19,475 nucleotides of DNA from Anaerolineae bacterium (GTDB lineage Bacteria; Chloroflexota; Anaerolineae; UBA4142): the NCBI GenBank assembly GCA_026417715.1, contig JAOACU010000015.1:1-19475 (forward strand). The letters are read 5' to 3'. Every line of letters starts with the position of its first letter. Position 1 is the first letter of the stretch. Below, piece by piece: positions 7,474-14,260 of the stretch. The position numbers and the translations under genes were made by a program. The notes beneath the pieces are model-generated. The model ran no database searches. It saw nothing but the letters and a program-made list of their open reading frames with translations, and was not told where the DNA came from.

Positions 7474-8133
7474 CTAGCCCGTGTAGCCACACATCCCCAC
7501 GCGCGGAGAATTGACGACGGGCAAAAAGCACTCTTCGCCGCAGTCGTGTTCTTCCGCGTGTTCATCACACAGCCACGCCTCGGCACCTTCGAAAACACAC
7601 ATCGAACAAACTTGGGTCGCAGGTTTACCGCATTTCACGCACGGAATCGCGGGCGGATCGTTGCGCGCAAGAATTTGTACTTTTCTCGTCGTGCCTTGCC
7701 GTTCGCTCAGTACTTCAAGTGCGAGTTCGGTCGTCGTGCCAAAGTCGTACTCGTGCGTGAACTTCATTCCTGGTGCGAGCACATCATCCAACTTGGCAGA
7801 CATACTTTTGGGTTTGCGTCCCAAGAATGGATCGTATTCAGGCGCGACATCGTAATCTTCTCCAGCGATGCGGAACACGCTGAGATGTCCGCAACATTCG
7901 AGCCAAGTCTCGCGCAAGAATTCGTCTAGCGTGCGGAGCGATGCGCTGGCAGGAATCTCGATGTGCAACCAGTACTCGGGCAAATCGCGTCCTTCTATTT
8001 TGAGATGGAAAACGCGCTTGTTGCCGGTTGCCAAATGTTCGGCTTTGCACTTGTCCAGATGCCGCGTGATGGTCTGCTTGGTGAACGTCTGACCACACAA
8101 ATTGCATTTGCCTTGTGAAATTCTTCTTGGCAT
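7474..8133 (-). CDS. pRiA4b ORF-3-like protein with N- and C-terminal zinc-binding motifs
   Basis: 219 residues. A C2HC zinc-finger-like motif opens the protein (C10, C13, H25, C29). The middle (~40-150; FHLKIEGRDLPEYWLHIEIPASASLRTLDEFLRETWLECCGHLSVFRI and FTHEYDFGTTTELALEVLSE) matches the plasmid pRiA4b ORF-3-like fold (PF07929), whose role is unknown. It ends in a second Cys/His cluster (CVKCGKPATQVCSMC...CDEHAEEHDCGEEC) able to bind one or two zinc ions. AAGGAG about 8 nt upstream supports the start. It is first in a probable two-gene unit with zwf and is divergent from the HEPN/MNT pair, with 102 bp between. Regulation of zwf by this protein would be speculation. Confidence 0.82.
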   Translation of the reverse strand: MPRRISQGKCNLCGQTFTKQTITRHLDKCKAEHLATGNKRVFHLKIEGRDLPEYWLHIEIPASASLRTLDEFLRETWLECCGHLSVFRIAGEDYDVAPEYDPFLGRKPKSMSAKLDDVLAPGMKFTHEYDFGTTTELALEVLSERQGTTRKVQILARNDPPAIPCVKCGKPATQVCSMCVFEGAEAWLCDEHAEEHDCGEECFLPVVNSPRVGMCGYTG

Positions 8134-8181
8134 TTTTCGTTCTCCTTGTGCCTCTGTTGAGGCAGCGAAATTTACGCGCGT

Positions 8182-8217
8182 TGCGTGTGCGTGTGGAGTA
8201 TGGTATAATCATACTCG
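8182..8217 (+). promoter_or_regulatory. HEPN/MNT promoter with palindromic operator over the -10
   Basis: -35 TTGCGT (8182-8187), a 17-bp spacer, and a consensus -10 TATAAT (8205-8210). A perfect 7-bp inverted repeat, GAGTATG (8197-8203) and CATACTC (8211-8217), is centred on the -10 box. A dimeric repressor bound here would block polymerase, as is usual in autoregulated toxin-antitoxin operons. Transcription would start near 8217, about 19 nt before the first ATG. The symmetric core may also serve the divergent gene at 8133. Confidence 0.75.
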
Positions 8218-8235
8218 GAAAGCCCACAAACACAA

Positions 8236-8640
8236 ATGGCAGAAAATCGCGCGGACGTAAGCACGCAAATCAAATACTGGAAAACACTGGCGGCGGATAA
8301 CTGGAGGACCGCCACTTCGCTTTTTGAAAAACAACGCTATATGCACGCGCTATTCTTTGGGCATCTGTATCTTGAGGCGTTGCTCAAAGCGTTGATTGTG
8401 CACCGCACACAAAAAGACGCGCCGTTTGGGCACAAACTGTACACGCTGGCGCTGAAAGCCGGCTTGAAACTCACTGATGAACAACACGATCTACTGACCC
8501 GCTTCACCGCCTACAATATCACCACGCGCTATCCCGATCAACGTCTCTTGTTGTACAAGCGCTTTGATCGTGAATTCACTCAAATCGAATTGAAACAAAT
8601 CCGCAGGATGGGCAAATGGATCGCTTCGCATCTGAAATAA
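8236..8640 (+). CDS. HEPN-domain protein of a HEPN/MNT pair
   Basis: 134 residues, all-helical, with the HEPN (PF05168-like) pattern: YWKTLAADNWRTATSLFEKQRYMHALFFGHLYLEALLKALIV, then HKLYTLALKAGLKL and YNITTRYPD. HEPN proteins next to small nucleotidyltransferases are commonly toxins that cleave RNA and are neutralised by the partner. The canonical Rx4-6H ribonuclease motif is not visible; the Arg-His pairs I find are spaced at 7 or more residues. It may therefore act differently or be inactive. The MNT gene overlaps its last 25 bp, so the two are translated as a pair. Promoter and candidate operator lie directly upstream. Family assignment is good; toxin activity is an inference. Confidence 0.85.
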   Translation: MAENRADVSTQIKYWKTLAADNWRTATSLFEKQRYMHALFFGHLYLEALLKALIVHRTQKDAPFGHKLYTLALKAGLKLTDEQHDLLTRFTAYNITTRYPDQRLLLYKRFDREFTQIELKQIRRMGKWIASHLK

Positions 8641-9011
8641 ATCAGACTGTTTTGCGAAAGTCGAATCGGTTGATCGCCGTGCTTAAAGCCAAAGGATTGC
8701 AAATCGAACGTGCTTATCTCTACGGTTCGTATGCCAAGGGACACGCGCGACCTGACAGCGATATTGACATCGCGATTGTATCGAAAGATTTGACTGGCGA
8801 TTGGCTAGACGATTATTGTCGCTTGACACGTATTGCGGATGAGGTTGACCCACGAATAGAGGTGATTTCTTTCCTCCCTCAGGATTTCCGCGACGAAAAT
8901 CCACTTGTTTGGGAAATCAAATCTTTTGGTATTCCCTTGACTGGTCATCGCCACCTGCATCGCGCGTCCAAACCCCGCCGCAAACCGCGCCCGCGCGCCA
9001 AGCGGCGTTGA
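8616..9011 (+). CDS. MNT-family minimal nucleotidyltransferase (putative antitoxin)
   Basis: 131 residues. The polymerase-beta-type core is clear: YLYGSYAKGHARPDSDIDIAIV, with the Gly37-Ser38 pair and metal-binding acids Asp49 and Asp51, and a third acid probably in RIEVISF. In characterised HEPN/MNT systems the MNT protein silences HEPN by transferring AMP to it. The start at 8616 gives a 25-bp overlap with the HEPN gene. The last ~20 residues (HRHLHRASKPRRKPRPRAKRR) form an unusual Arg/Lys tail that is not part of the fold and could bind nucleic acid, perhaps the operator. Immediately after the stop begins a long 7-bp-period tract. Confidence 0.88.
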   Translation: MDRFASEINQTVLRKSNRLIAVLKAKGLQIERAYLYGSYAKGHARPDSDIDIAIVSKDLTGDWLDDYCRLTRIADEVDPRIEVISFLPQDFRDENPLVWEIKSFGIPLTGHRHLHRASKPRRKPRPRAKRR

Positions 9012-9012
9012 G

Positions 9013-9123
9013 AGTTTCAAGGTTTCAGGTTCAAGGTTTCAAGTTTCAGGTTCAAGGTTTCAGGTTTCAAGTTTCACGTCTCACGCCTCACGTCTCACGC
9101 TCCACGCTCTCTCGCTCTCTCGC
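9013..9123. repeat. 7-bp-period tract, GGTTTCA/AGTTTCA word family
   Basis: About fifteen words in 7-bp phase (one extra base at 9020): GGTTTCA, GGTTCAA and AGTTTCA variants, drifting into CGTCTCA, CGCCTCA, CGCTCCA and CGCTCTC. Unlike most others here it runs in one orientation only. It fills the whole space between the MNT stop (9011) and the convergent pgi stop (9124); no ordinary terminator is visible. The family recurs at 12727-12796. Confidence 0.88.
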
Positions 9124-9714
9124 TCATCGCTTCCCGCCTACTTTCGCGCGCTGCATCTCTTCTACCACCATACGCAACGTTGCTCCGCGCTTGAGGTGCA
9201 CACGCAACGCGCGGCGTCCGCGCGCGCGTAACGCTTGCCAATCGCCAGCCGCTTGCGCACGAATCAAATCGCCGAAGGTGTACGCTGCATCGGGAATCGG
9301 TACATCGCGCGTGGGGTCAGCGGTGATTTGCAATGCCAAGACATTGTTCGGTCCGCCCTTGTGCAACTGCCCCGTCGAGTGCAAAAAGCGCGGACCAAAA
9401 CCGACGGTCGTGGCAATGCCCAGCGCGTCGCGCGCGGCGACGCGCATCGCTTTCAACGCGGCGCGATGACTCGGCGTGTTCGGCAGGTATGCCATCAGCG
9501 CGAGATAGTCGCTGGGTTGCGCGAGCGCAAAGAACGCGCGCAACGCCTCGCGCAAATTCCGCGCAGCCATCCCCTCCGCATACACCGCGAAATTTCTCCC
9601 CTCCCAAATCGGCTGGTCGGCGGTCGGCGGTCGGCGGTCAAGAACGCGCGCGCATTCACCTTCGCCTCCTCCACGTTCGGCTGATCGAACGCGTTGACGC
9701 CGAGCAGCGCGCAC
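9124..9714 (-). CDS. pgi: Glucose-6-phosphate isomerase, C-terminal part (out of frame)
   Basis: The part homologous to phosphoglucose isomerase begins near 9639 and runs to the stop: PIWEGRNFAVYAEG, then DYLALMAYLPNTPSHRAALKAMRVAARDALGIATTVGFGPRFLHSTGQLHKGGPNN and the closing RGRRALRVHLKRGATLRMVVEEMQ. This is the C-terminal segment of the isomerase found alone or fused to transaldolase in Chloroflexota, and it carries conserved active-site surroundings. Residues encoded upstream of 9639 in this frame (RRQRVRSAERGGGEGECARVL) are an alternative-frame reading of the N-terminal part and have no meaning. The segment is intact and well conserved, which argues that the break is recent, switchable, or an assembly error rather than old decay. 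Confidence 0.8.
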   Translation of the reverse strand: MRAARRQRVRSAERGGGEGECARVLDRRPPTADQPIWEGRNFAVYAEGMAARNLREALRAFFALAQPSDYLALMAYLPNTPSHRAALKAMRVAARDALGIATTVGFGPRFLHSTGQLHKGGPNNVLALQITADPTRDVPIPDAAYTFGDLIRAQAAGDWQALRARGRRALRVHLKRGATLRMVVEEMQRAKVGGKR

Positions 9715-10781
9715 GCGACGGCGGTTGCAAATTCCCAGCGGAAAAATTCTGCGCCGATGTCGTACACGTCGCGCAAGTGCATTCGCAAAATCGGATGACC
9801 GATTTTTGCGAGCGCGGTGAGTGTGCGATGCGCGCGCGCGTTGCGCGCGAGTTGCAATTCGACCAAGACGCGATCCGTGCCGTACACGTGTGGCTTGCCG
9901 AGCGGTTCGCCATCAATCGGCACGATGCCTTTGCCCTCCTTGCCTGTGGACTCGGCGATGAGTTGCTCTGCCCACGCGCCGAATGCCGCCAATTCGCGCG
10001 GCGCAACGAACGTCACCTTGTCGCGTCCGTGTTGCGCGAGCGTGGCAAGCGCAACACCCAGCCACTCGCCTGCGTTTTCTTCGGCGGGCACGTCCGCGCC
10101 GCACACGCGCGCCATTTCGTCCGCGCGATCGAGCAAGCGCGCGAGATCAATTCCCATCAGCGCGGCGGGAACGAGTCCAAAGAACGAGAGCGCGGAGAAT
10201 CGTCCGCCAATGTCACTGGGATTTTCAAAGACGCGTCGAAAATTTTGTTCGCGCGCGAGTTTGTGCAAACCCGAACCCGCGTCGGTAATCGCGATGAAAT
10301 TTTGCGCGGGCGCGCGCGCGGCAAAAAATTTGTAATGCGAAAGCGTCTCAATCGTACTACCCGATTTACTCGCGATGATGAAAAGTGTTTTCTTGGGATT
10401 GATTTTGCGTACAAGCGCGTGAATTGTCGTTGGCTCGGTAGAATCCAAAATATAAAGTGGCGGTCGCTCGCGCGCGATGCCAATCACATCGCGCAACACT
10501 TCTACGCAGAGCGAACTGCCGCCCATCCCGCACAACACAATCGCCTGAAAGCGCGCGTGCCGAATTTCATCGGCGAACGCGCGCAACTCGGCAAGATGCG
10601 CGCGCATCGTTTGCGTCACGGTAAGCCAACCGAGTCGCTGGGAAATTTCCGCGATGTGTTCGGGTTCGGTTTTCCAGAGTGTTGCATCGTGTTGCCAGAT
10701 GCGCGCGGCGATGTCGTTTTGCTCCGCCGCCGCAACGTTCATTGCAATCGCATCTGCGTAATCGCCGAGTGAGTGGGTCAT
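9495..10781 (-). CDS. pgi: Glucose-6-phosphate isomerase, N-terminal part
   Basis: Interconverts glucose 6-phosphate and fructose 6-phosphate. Two SIS domains are visible: LCGMGGSSLCVEVLRDVIG at about 83-101, ASKSGSTIETLSHYKFF at 137-153, and NPSDIGGRFSALSFFGLVPAALMGID further on, all matching the isomerase half of bifunctional transaldolase/isomerases. Authentic sequence ends at about residue 385 (FDQPNVEEAKVNARAFL). The frame then enters three copies of a 7-bp repeat and the last ~35 residues (SRFGRGEISRCMRRGWLRG...) are a frameshifted tail. Read across the shift, the whole gene (9124-10781) would encode about 550 residues, the family length. GGAGGGG just upstream supports the start, 25 bp after ftsH. 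No transaldolase domain precedes it. Confidence 0.85.
   Translation of the reverse strand: MTHSLGDYADAIAMNVAAAEQNDIAARIWQHDATLWKTEPEHIAEISQRLGWLTVTQTMRAHLAELRAFADEIRHARFQAIVLCGMGGSSLCVEVLRDVIGIARERPPLYILDSTEPTTIHALVRKINPKKTLFIIASKSGSTIETLSHYKFFAARAPAQNFIAITDAGSGLHKLAREQNFRRVFENPSDIGGRFSALSFFGLVPAALMGIDLARLLDRADEMARVCGADVPAEENAGEWLGVALATLAQHGRDKVTFVAPRELAAFGAWAEQLIAESTGKEGKGIVPIDGEPLGKPHVYGTDRVLVELQLARNARAHRTLTALAKIGHPILRMHLRDVYDIGAEFFRWEFATAVACALLGVNAFDQPNVEEAKVNARAFLTADRRPPTSRFGRGEISRCMRRGWLRGICARRCARSLRSRNPATISR
9618..9638. repeat. pgi: Intragenic heptamer repeat at the pgi frameshift
   Basis: Three tandem copies of CGGCGGT (9618-9624, 9625-9631, 9632-9638) plus a partial GGT before them. 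On the coding strand the unit is ACCGCCG, following codon TTG. With n copies the downstream frame is correct only when 7n leaves remainder 1 on division by 3: one or four copies restore pgi, while the three present break it. One copy would give a smooth junction AFLTADQPIWEG. Confidence 0.9.
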
Positions 10782-10790
10782 TGTCCCCTC

Positions 10791-10811
10791 CGTCTTTCGT
10801 CCTTCGTCATT
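10791..10811. repeat. Short 7-bp-period tract between ftsH and pgi
   Basis: Three words, CGTCTTT, CGTCCTT, CGTCATT, of the GACGAAG family (complement). It forms nearly the whole ftsH-pgi spacer, overlaps the ftsH TGA (10807-10809), and abuts the pgi ribosome binding site GGAGGGG. Confidence 0.75.
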
Positions 10812-12711
10812 TCCCCAACACTTGTTTCACTGCACTACCATCCACCGTCTCTTTGGTCAACAACAACTGCGTGAGTTTCTCTAGCGCGTCGCGATGTTCG
10901 CGCAAGAGATTTTGCGCGCGTTCGTACTGCTCGGTGACGATGCGTTGCACCTCGCGATCAATCAATTGTCGTGTCTCTTGACTGAGGTGACTACTGTCTT
11001 CGAGAGTGCCACCGAGATATTGCAACGGTTGCCCCGCGTAACGCACCGAACCGAGTTTCTCGCTCATTCCAAATTCGGTGACCATTCGCCGCGCGAGTTC
11101 GGTCGCGCGCATAATGTCGTCACTCGCGCCGGTGCTGATTTGTCCACACACCACTTTTTCGGCGGCGCGTCCACCCAGCATCACCGCAATTCGATCTTGC
11201 AGTTCCTCCAGCGTCATCAAGTAGCGATCCTCGGTCGGCATTTGCATCGTGTAACCCAGCGCGCCACGCGAACGCGGCACGATGCTGATTTTGCTCACTG
11301 GATCGCCGTGGGGTACCAGTTCTGCGATGAGCGCGTGCCCTGCTTCGTGATACGCGACCGTGCGTCGTTCACCCTCGTTCATCACCCGACTCTTTTTCTC
11401 CAAGCCGGCGATCACGCGTTCGATTGCCGCGCTAAAATCGTCGAGTGTGACCGCATCGGCATTGCGGCGTGCGGCGAGGAGCGCGGCTTCGTTCATCACA
11501 TTCGCCAAGTCCGCGCCACTAAAGCCCGGCGTCATTCGCGCTGCGCGTTCCAAATCGAAATCGGGTGCGAGTTTGATGCCGCGACTGTGAATCTTGAGAA
11601 TCTGCAAGCGTCCTTGCAAATCGGGATTGCCGACTACGATTTGCCGATCGAAACGTCCTGCGCGCAAGAGCGCAGGATCGAGCACTTCGGGACGATTCGT
11701 CGCCGCCATAATGATCACGGGCGCGGAGGTCGAGGTCTTGAATCCATCAATCTCGGCAAGAAGTTGGTTGAGCGTTTGCTCGCGTTCGTCGTTGCCACCG
11801 ATGCGAATCGCGCCGGCGCGACTCTGACCAATCGCATCAATCTCGTCAATGAAGACGATGGCGGGTGCGGCTTTGCGCGCTTGCTCGAACAGATCGCGCA
11901 CGCGCGCCGCGCCCACGCCCACGAACATCTCGACGAATTCCGAACCACTCGTCTCGAAGAATGATGTACCGGCTTCACCTGCGGTCGCTTTGGCGAGCAA
12001 CGTCTTGCCGGTGCCTGGCGGTCCAACGAGTAACACACCTTTGGGGATGCGCCCACCGAGTTTCGCGAATTTTTCCGGCGATTTCAAAAATTGGATGATC
12101 TCTTGTAGTTCGGCAATCGCTTCGTCCGCGCCACCCACATCTTTGAACGTGACACCCACATCGGATGCTTTGACTTCGGTGGCTTTGCTTTTGCTAATGC
12201 CAAAGATGTTGCCCAGTCCACCCGCGCCACCCGTCGCGCGACGATACATCAAGTACCAAAATCCACCGAGCAACAATAGCGGCAACACGTACGCCATAAA
12301 GAAACTGCCAATCGGACTCGGCGGGCGTTGAAAACTGTATGACACACCAGCGGCTTCGAGTTGTTCGATCAACTTGGGATCGCTCTTGGCAGTACCCACG
12401 GTCTCGAACGGAAGTGTTGCTGGCGTTGCATTCGGCGTGGGATTTTTCATCTCGCCGATGATGTCATTTTCGCGCAAGGTGACCTTGACGATTTGTTTAT
12501 TCGCGAGTTTTTGTTTGAACTCACTGTACGGAATTTCGGTTGCCTGAATCATCATCGGCGTCAGAACGAACTCTTGAAACAACCAGAGAAACAAGATTCC
12601 CACGAGCAGATAACTGAGACTGAAACTCATTCGCCGTTGCATCTGCTCGCGTTGTTTTTTCTCTTCTTCAGGGTCGGGTTTAGCCGGTGGAAGTTTTTTA
12701 CTTTCGGGCAT
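10807..12711 (-). CDS. ftsH: ATP-dependent zinc metalloprotease FtsH
   Basis: Membrane-bound AAA+ protease that degrades membrane and short-lived cytosolic proteins as a hexamer. From the chosen ATG it is 634 residues: transmembrane helices at ~31-50 and ~136-156 around an extracytoplasmic domain, Walker A GPPGTGKT at 230-237, Walker B IVFIDEID at 285-292, second region of homology TNRPEVLDPALLRAGRFDR at 338-356, and zinc motif HEAGH at 455-459. The frame extends to 12741, but those ten residues are encoded by a 7-bp repeat tract, and MPESKK at 12711 has AGAGGG ahead of it. The first ~30 residues are charged (PDPEEEKKQREQMQRR). pgi follows 25 bp after its stop, so ftsH and pgi are probably one unit. 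A family with complete motifs; presumably active. Confidence 0.97.
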   Translation of the reverse strand: MPESKKLPPAKPDPEEEKKQREQMQRRMSFSLSYLLVGILFLWLFQEFVLTPMMIQATEIPYSEFKQKLANKQIVKVTLRENDIIGEMKNPTPNATPATLPFETVGTAKSDPKLIEQLEAAGVSYSFQRPPSPIGSFFMAYVLPLLLLGGFWYLMYRRATGGAGGLGNIFGISKSKATEVKASDVGVTFKDVGGADEAIAELQEIIQFLKSPEKFAKLGGRIPKGVLLVGPPGTGKTLLAKATAGEAGTSFFETSGSEFVEMFVGVGAARVRDLFEQARKAAPAIVFIDEIDAIGQSRAGAIRIGGNDEREQTLNQLLAEIDGFKTSTSAPVIIMAATNRPEVLDPALLRAGRFDRQIVVGNPDLQGRLQILKIHSRGIKLAPDFDLERAARMTPGFSGADLANVMNEAALLAARRNADAVTLDDFSAAIERVIAGLEKKSRVMNEGERRTVAYHEAGHALIAELVPHGDPVSKISIVPRSRGALGYTMQMPTEDRYLMTLEELQDRIAVMLGGRAAEKVVCGQISTGASDDIMRATELARRMVTEFGMSEKLGSVRYAGQPLQYLGGTLEDSSHLSQETRQLIDREVQRIVTEQYERAQNLLREHRDALEKLTQLLLTKETVDGSAVKQVLGK

Positions 12712-12726
12712 AACACACCCTCTCAA

Positions 12727-12796
12727 GGTTTCAGGTTGCAAGTTTCAGGTTCGTTAAACCTACAACCTGAAACCTGAAACGTGAAACTTTAAACCT
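12727..12796. repeat. 7-bp-period tract, GGTTTCA family, inverted
   Basis: Ten words in perfect phase: GGTTTCA, GGTTGCA, AGTTTCA, GGTTCGT, then TAAACCT, ACAACCT, GAAACCT, GAAACGT, GAAACTT, TAAACCT. The second half is the complement of the first, so the transcript can form a long hairpin. The final word supplies the TAA stop of the MFS gene (12789-12791 on the plus strand), showing that the tract reaches into the 3' end of that gene. Confidence 0.9.
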
Positions 12797-14030
12797 GCCT
12801 CGCGCGCGGTAACCACACCGCGAGGAGCACTGCACCCAGAAACGCCATCAGCGCGCCAAACAGGAACGGGGCAGGCGCGCCAAAGCCCTCCCACGCGCCG
12901 ATGCCTTGCCACAACACGCCAGCAATCACTGAGGCGGGCAGACTGATGATGCTCAACACGGCGTTGTACGTGCCGTACGCCGTGCCGCGCAAATGTTCGG
13001 GCACAAGATCAGCCACGAGGGCTTTGGTCGTACCGTACGCCACGCCATAGTACACACCATACACCGCGTAGAGGATGAACACTTGCCACGCGCTATTGGC
13101 GAGCGCAAAGCCAAGATAGACGAATGCGTACATCAGCCAGCCGCCGATGATGATGCCGCGCCGTCCCAGCCGATCCGAAAGCGCGCCTGCTGGTGCCGAG
13201 AGCACGGCGTACACCAAATTGAACATTGCCAGCATCGCCAACACGCCCACGACGCTCATTCCCAAGTTCTGCGCGCGCAAAATCAGAAACGCATCGGACG
13301 AGTTGCCCAGTTCAAAGATGCACACGATCAGCATCAGAATCATAAACGGTTTGCCCAGCGCTTTGAACGCGAATCGTGGCATTTCCGTTTCCCGCGCAAT
13401 CGGCACATCGCGCGCGAGAATCGCGAGCGTGAGCACCGCCAAAAACGCGGGCACGATGCTGATGAGCACAATCGTCCGAAAGGTGGCTTCGCCAAGTTCG
13501 ACCGCGCCGGCTTGGGCAAACCACACCACACCGAGCGCGATGAGGATGCCGAGAAGCGCGCCCGCTGTATCACCCGCGCGCGCGACGCCGAATGCCAAGC
13601 CGCGCTGCGGCGCGTCAATCGAATCGGCGATGAGCGCGTCGCGCGGCGCGGTGCGAATTCCTTTGCCGACGCGATCTGCCCAGCGCGCGCCCGCGACGAG
13701 TTCCCACGTCGTTGCCACGTAGAACAACGGCTTGACTATCGCCGACAGCGCGTAACCCGACACGGCAAGCCACTTGCGCGCGCGTAGTTTATCGGACAGC
13801 CAGCCCGAAAAAATTTTCAGCAGACTCGCCGTTGTCTCCGCAACGCCTTCGATGACGCCAATGATGTTCGTCTTGACACCCAGAACGTTCGCGAGAAAGA
13901 GCGGCAAGATGTTGATGACCATCTCGCTCGAAATGTCCATAAAGAAACTGGTGAGACTGGTTGCCCACACATTGCGCGGTAACGCGCGCCAACCTGCGCG
14001 GGATGTTTGTGCTTTGGTGATGGTAGTCAT
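12789..14030 (-). CDS. MFS-family transporter
   Basis: 413 residues with about twelve hydrophobic segments, the standard major facilitator layout of two six-helix bundles joined by a loop near residue 200 (LAILARDVPIARETEMPRFAFKALGKPF). The signature GARWADRVGKGIRTAPRDALIADS (~114-137) is typical of a bacterial MFS group, and LSDRLGRRGIIIGGW is the second-half loop motif. Substrate is not identifiable; drug or metabolite export is possible. GAGGT about 7 nt before the ATG at 14030 supports the start. It has its own promoter in the divergent region shared with the regulator at 14261. Downstream, a repeat tract separates it from ftsH; read-through into ftsH is possible. Confidence 0.9.
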   Translation of the reverse strand: MTTITKAQTSRAGWRALPRNVWATSLTSFFMDISSEMVINILPLFLANVLGVKTNIIGVIEGVAETTASLLKIFSGWLSDKLRARKWLAVSGYALSAIVKPLFYVATTWELVAGARWADRVGKGIRTAPRDALIADSIDAPQRGLAFGVARAGDTAGALLGILIALGVVWFAQAGAVELGEATFRTIVLISIVPAFLAVLTLAILARDVPIARETEMPRFAFKALGKPFMILMLIVCIFELGNSSDAFLILRAQNLGMSVVGVLAMLAMFNLVYAVLSAPAGALSDRLGRRGIIIGGWLMYAFVYLGFALANSAWQVFILYAVYGVYYGVAYGTTKALVADLVPEHLRGTAYGTYNAVLSIISLPASVIAGVLWQGIGAWEGFGAPAPFLFGALMAFLGAVLLAVWLPRARQV

Positions 14031-14039
14031 TATGACCTC

Positions 14040-14123
14040 AAGGATGAAGTATGAAGGATGAAGTATGAAGACGAAGGATAAAGCGAACGCTCATTTCATA
14101 CTTCCGCCCTCATCCTTCATACT
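14040..14123. repeat. 7-bp-period tract, AAGGATG/AAGTATG family, inverted
   Basis: Twelve words in unbroken 7-bp phase: AAGGATG, AAGTATG, AAGGATG, AAGTATG, AAGACGA, AGGATAA, AGCGAAC, GCTCATT, TCATACT, TCCGCCC, TCATCCT, TCATACT. The right third complements the left third. It forms the 5' leader of the MFS transcript, ending 8 bp ahead of that gene's ribosome binding site region. Confidence 0.88.
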
Positions 14124-14126
14124 TGA

Positions 14127-14154
14127 AGTATAGCACCAAATTCCCTAAATGCAA
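14127..14154 (-). promoter_or_regulatory. Promoter for the MFS gene
   Basis: Read on the minus strand: -35 TTGCAT (14154-14149), 16-bp spacer, -10 TATACT (14132-14127). Transcription would start near 14120 and cross the 7-bp tract before the gene, giving a structured leader of about 90 nt. Confidence 0.6.
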
Positions 14155-14159
14155 TTCCC

Positions 14160-14208
14160 AATCTCCAATCTCTAATCTCCAATCTCTAATCTCCAATCTC
14201 CAATCCCC
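14160..14208. repeat. 7-bp-period tract, AATCTCC/AATCTCT
   Basis: Seven words: AATCTCC, AATCTCT, AATCTCC, AATCTCT, AATCTCC, AATCTCC, AATCCCC. Single orientation. Same family as the tract at 1277-1339, about 13 kb away. It lies between the two divergent promoters, ending 5 bp from the -35 box of the regulator gene at 14261. Confidence 0.9.
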
Positions 14209-14212
14209 TCAC

Positions 14213-14241
14213 TTGCTCCCAACCCCCACTCGGCATATAAT
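14213..14241 (+). promoter_or_regulatory. Promoter for the NTPase/winged-helix gene
   Basis: -35 TTGCTC (14213-14218), 17-bp spacer, consensus -10 TATAAT (14236-14241). Start of transcription near 14248, only about 13 nt before the ATG at 14261, with GGAG at 14250-14253 between. Confidence 0.75.
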
Positions 14242-14260
14242 CTCCACACGGAGACAAGCG

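Noticed and set aside
9013..9123. CRISPR array
   Set aside because: The repeats are 7 bp with no unique spacers; this is a simple phased tract and no cas gene is nearby.
9495..9714. Programmed ribosomal frameshift in pgi
   Set aside because: No slippery heptamer of the X XXY YYZ kind or downstream pseudoknot was seen; a change in tandem repeat number explains the shift more simply.
9333..10772. Plus-strand 479-residue open frame opposite pgi
   Set aside because: It is a shadow of the CGCG-rich isomerase gene, Arg/His-rich, and spans the pgi frameshift without any motif.
12712..12741. N-terminal extension of FtsH
   Set aside because: The ten residues are encoded by the 7-bp repeat tract; the ATG at 12711 has a ribosome binding site.
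14123..14260. N-terminal extension of the NTPase/winged-helix regulator
   Set aside because: It would translate the repeat tract and the promoter; TATAAT at 14236-14241 lies downstream of that start.
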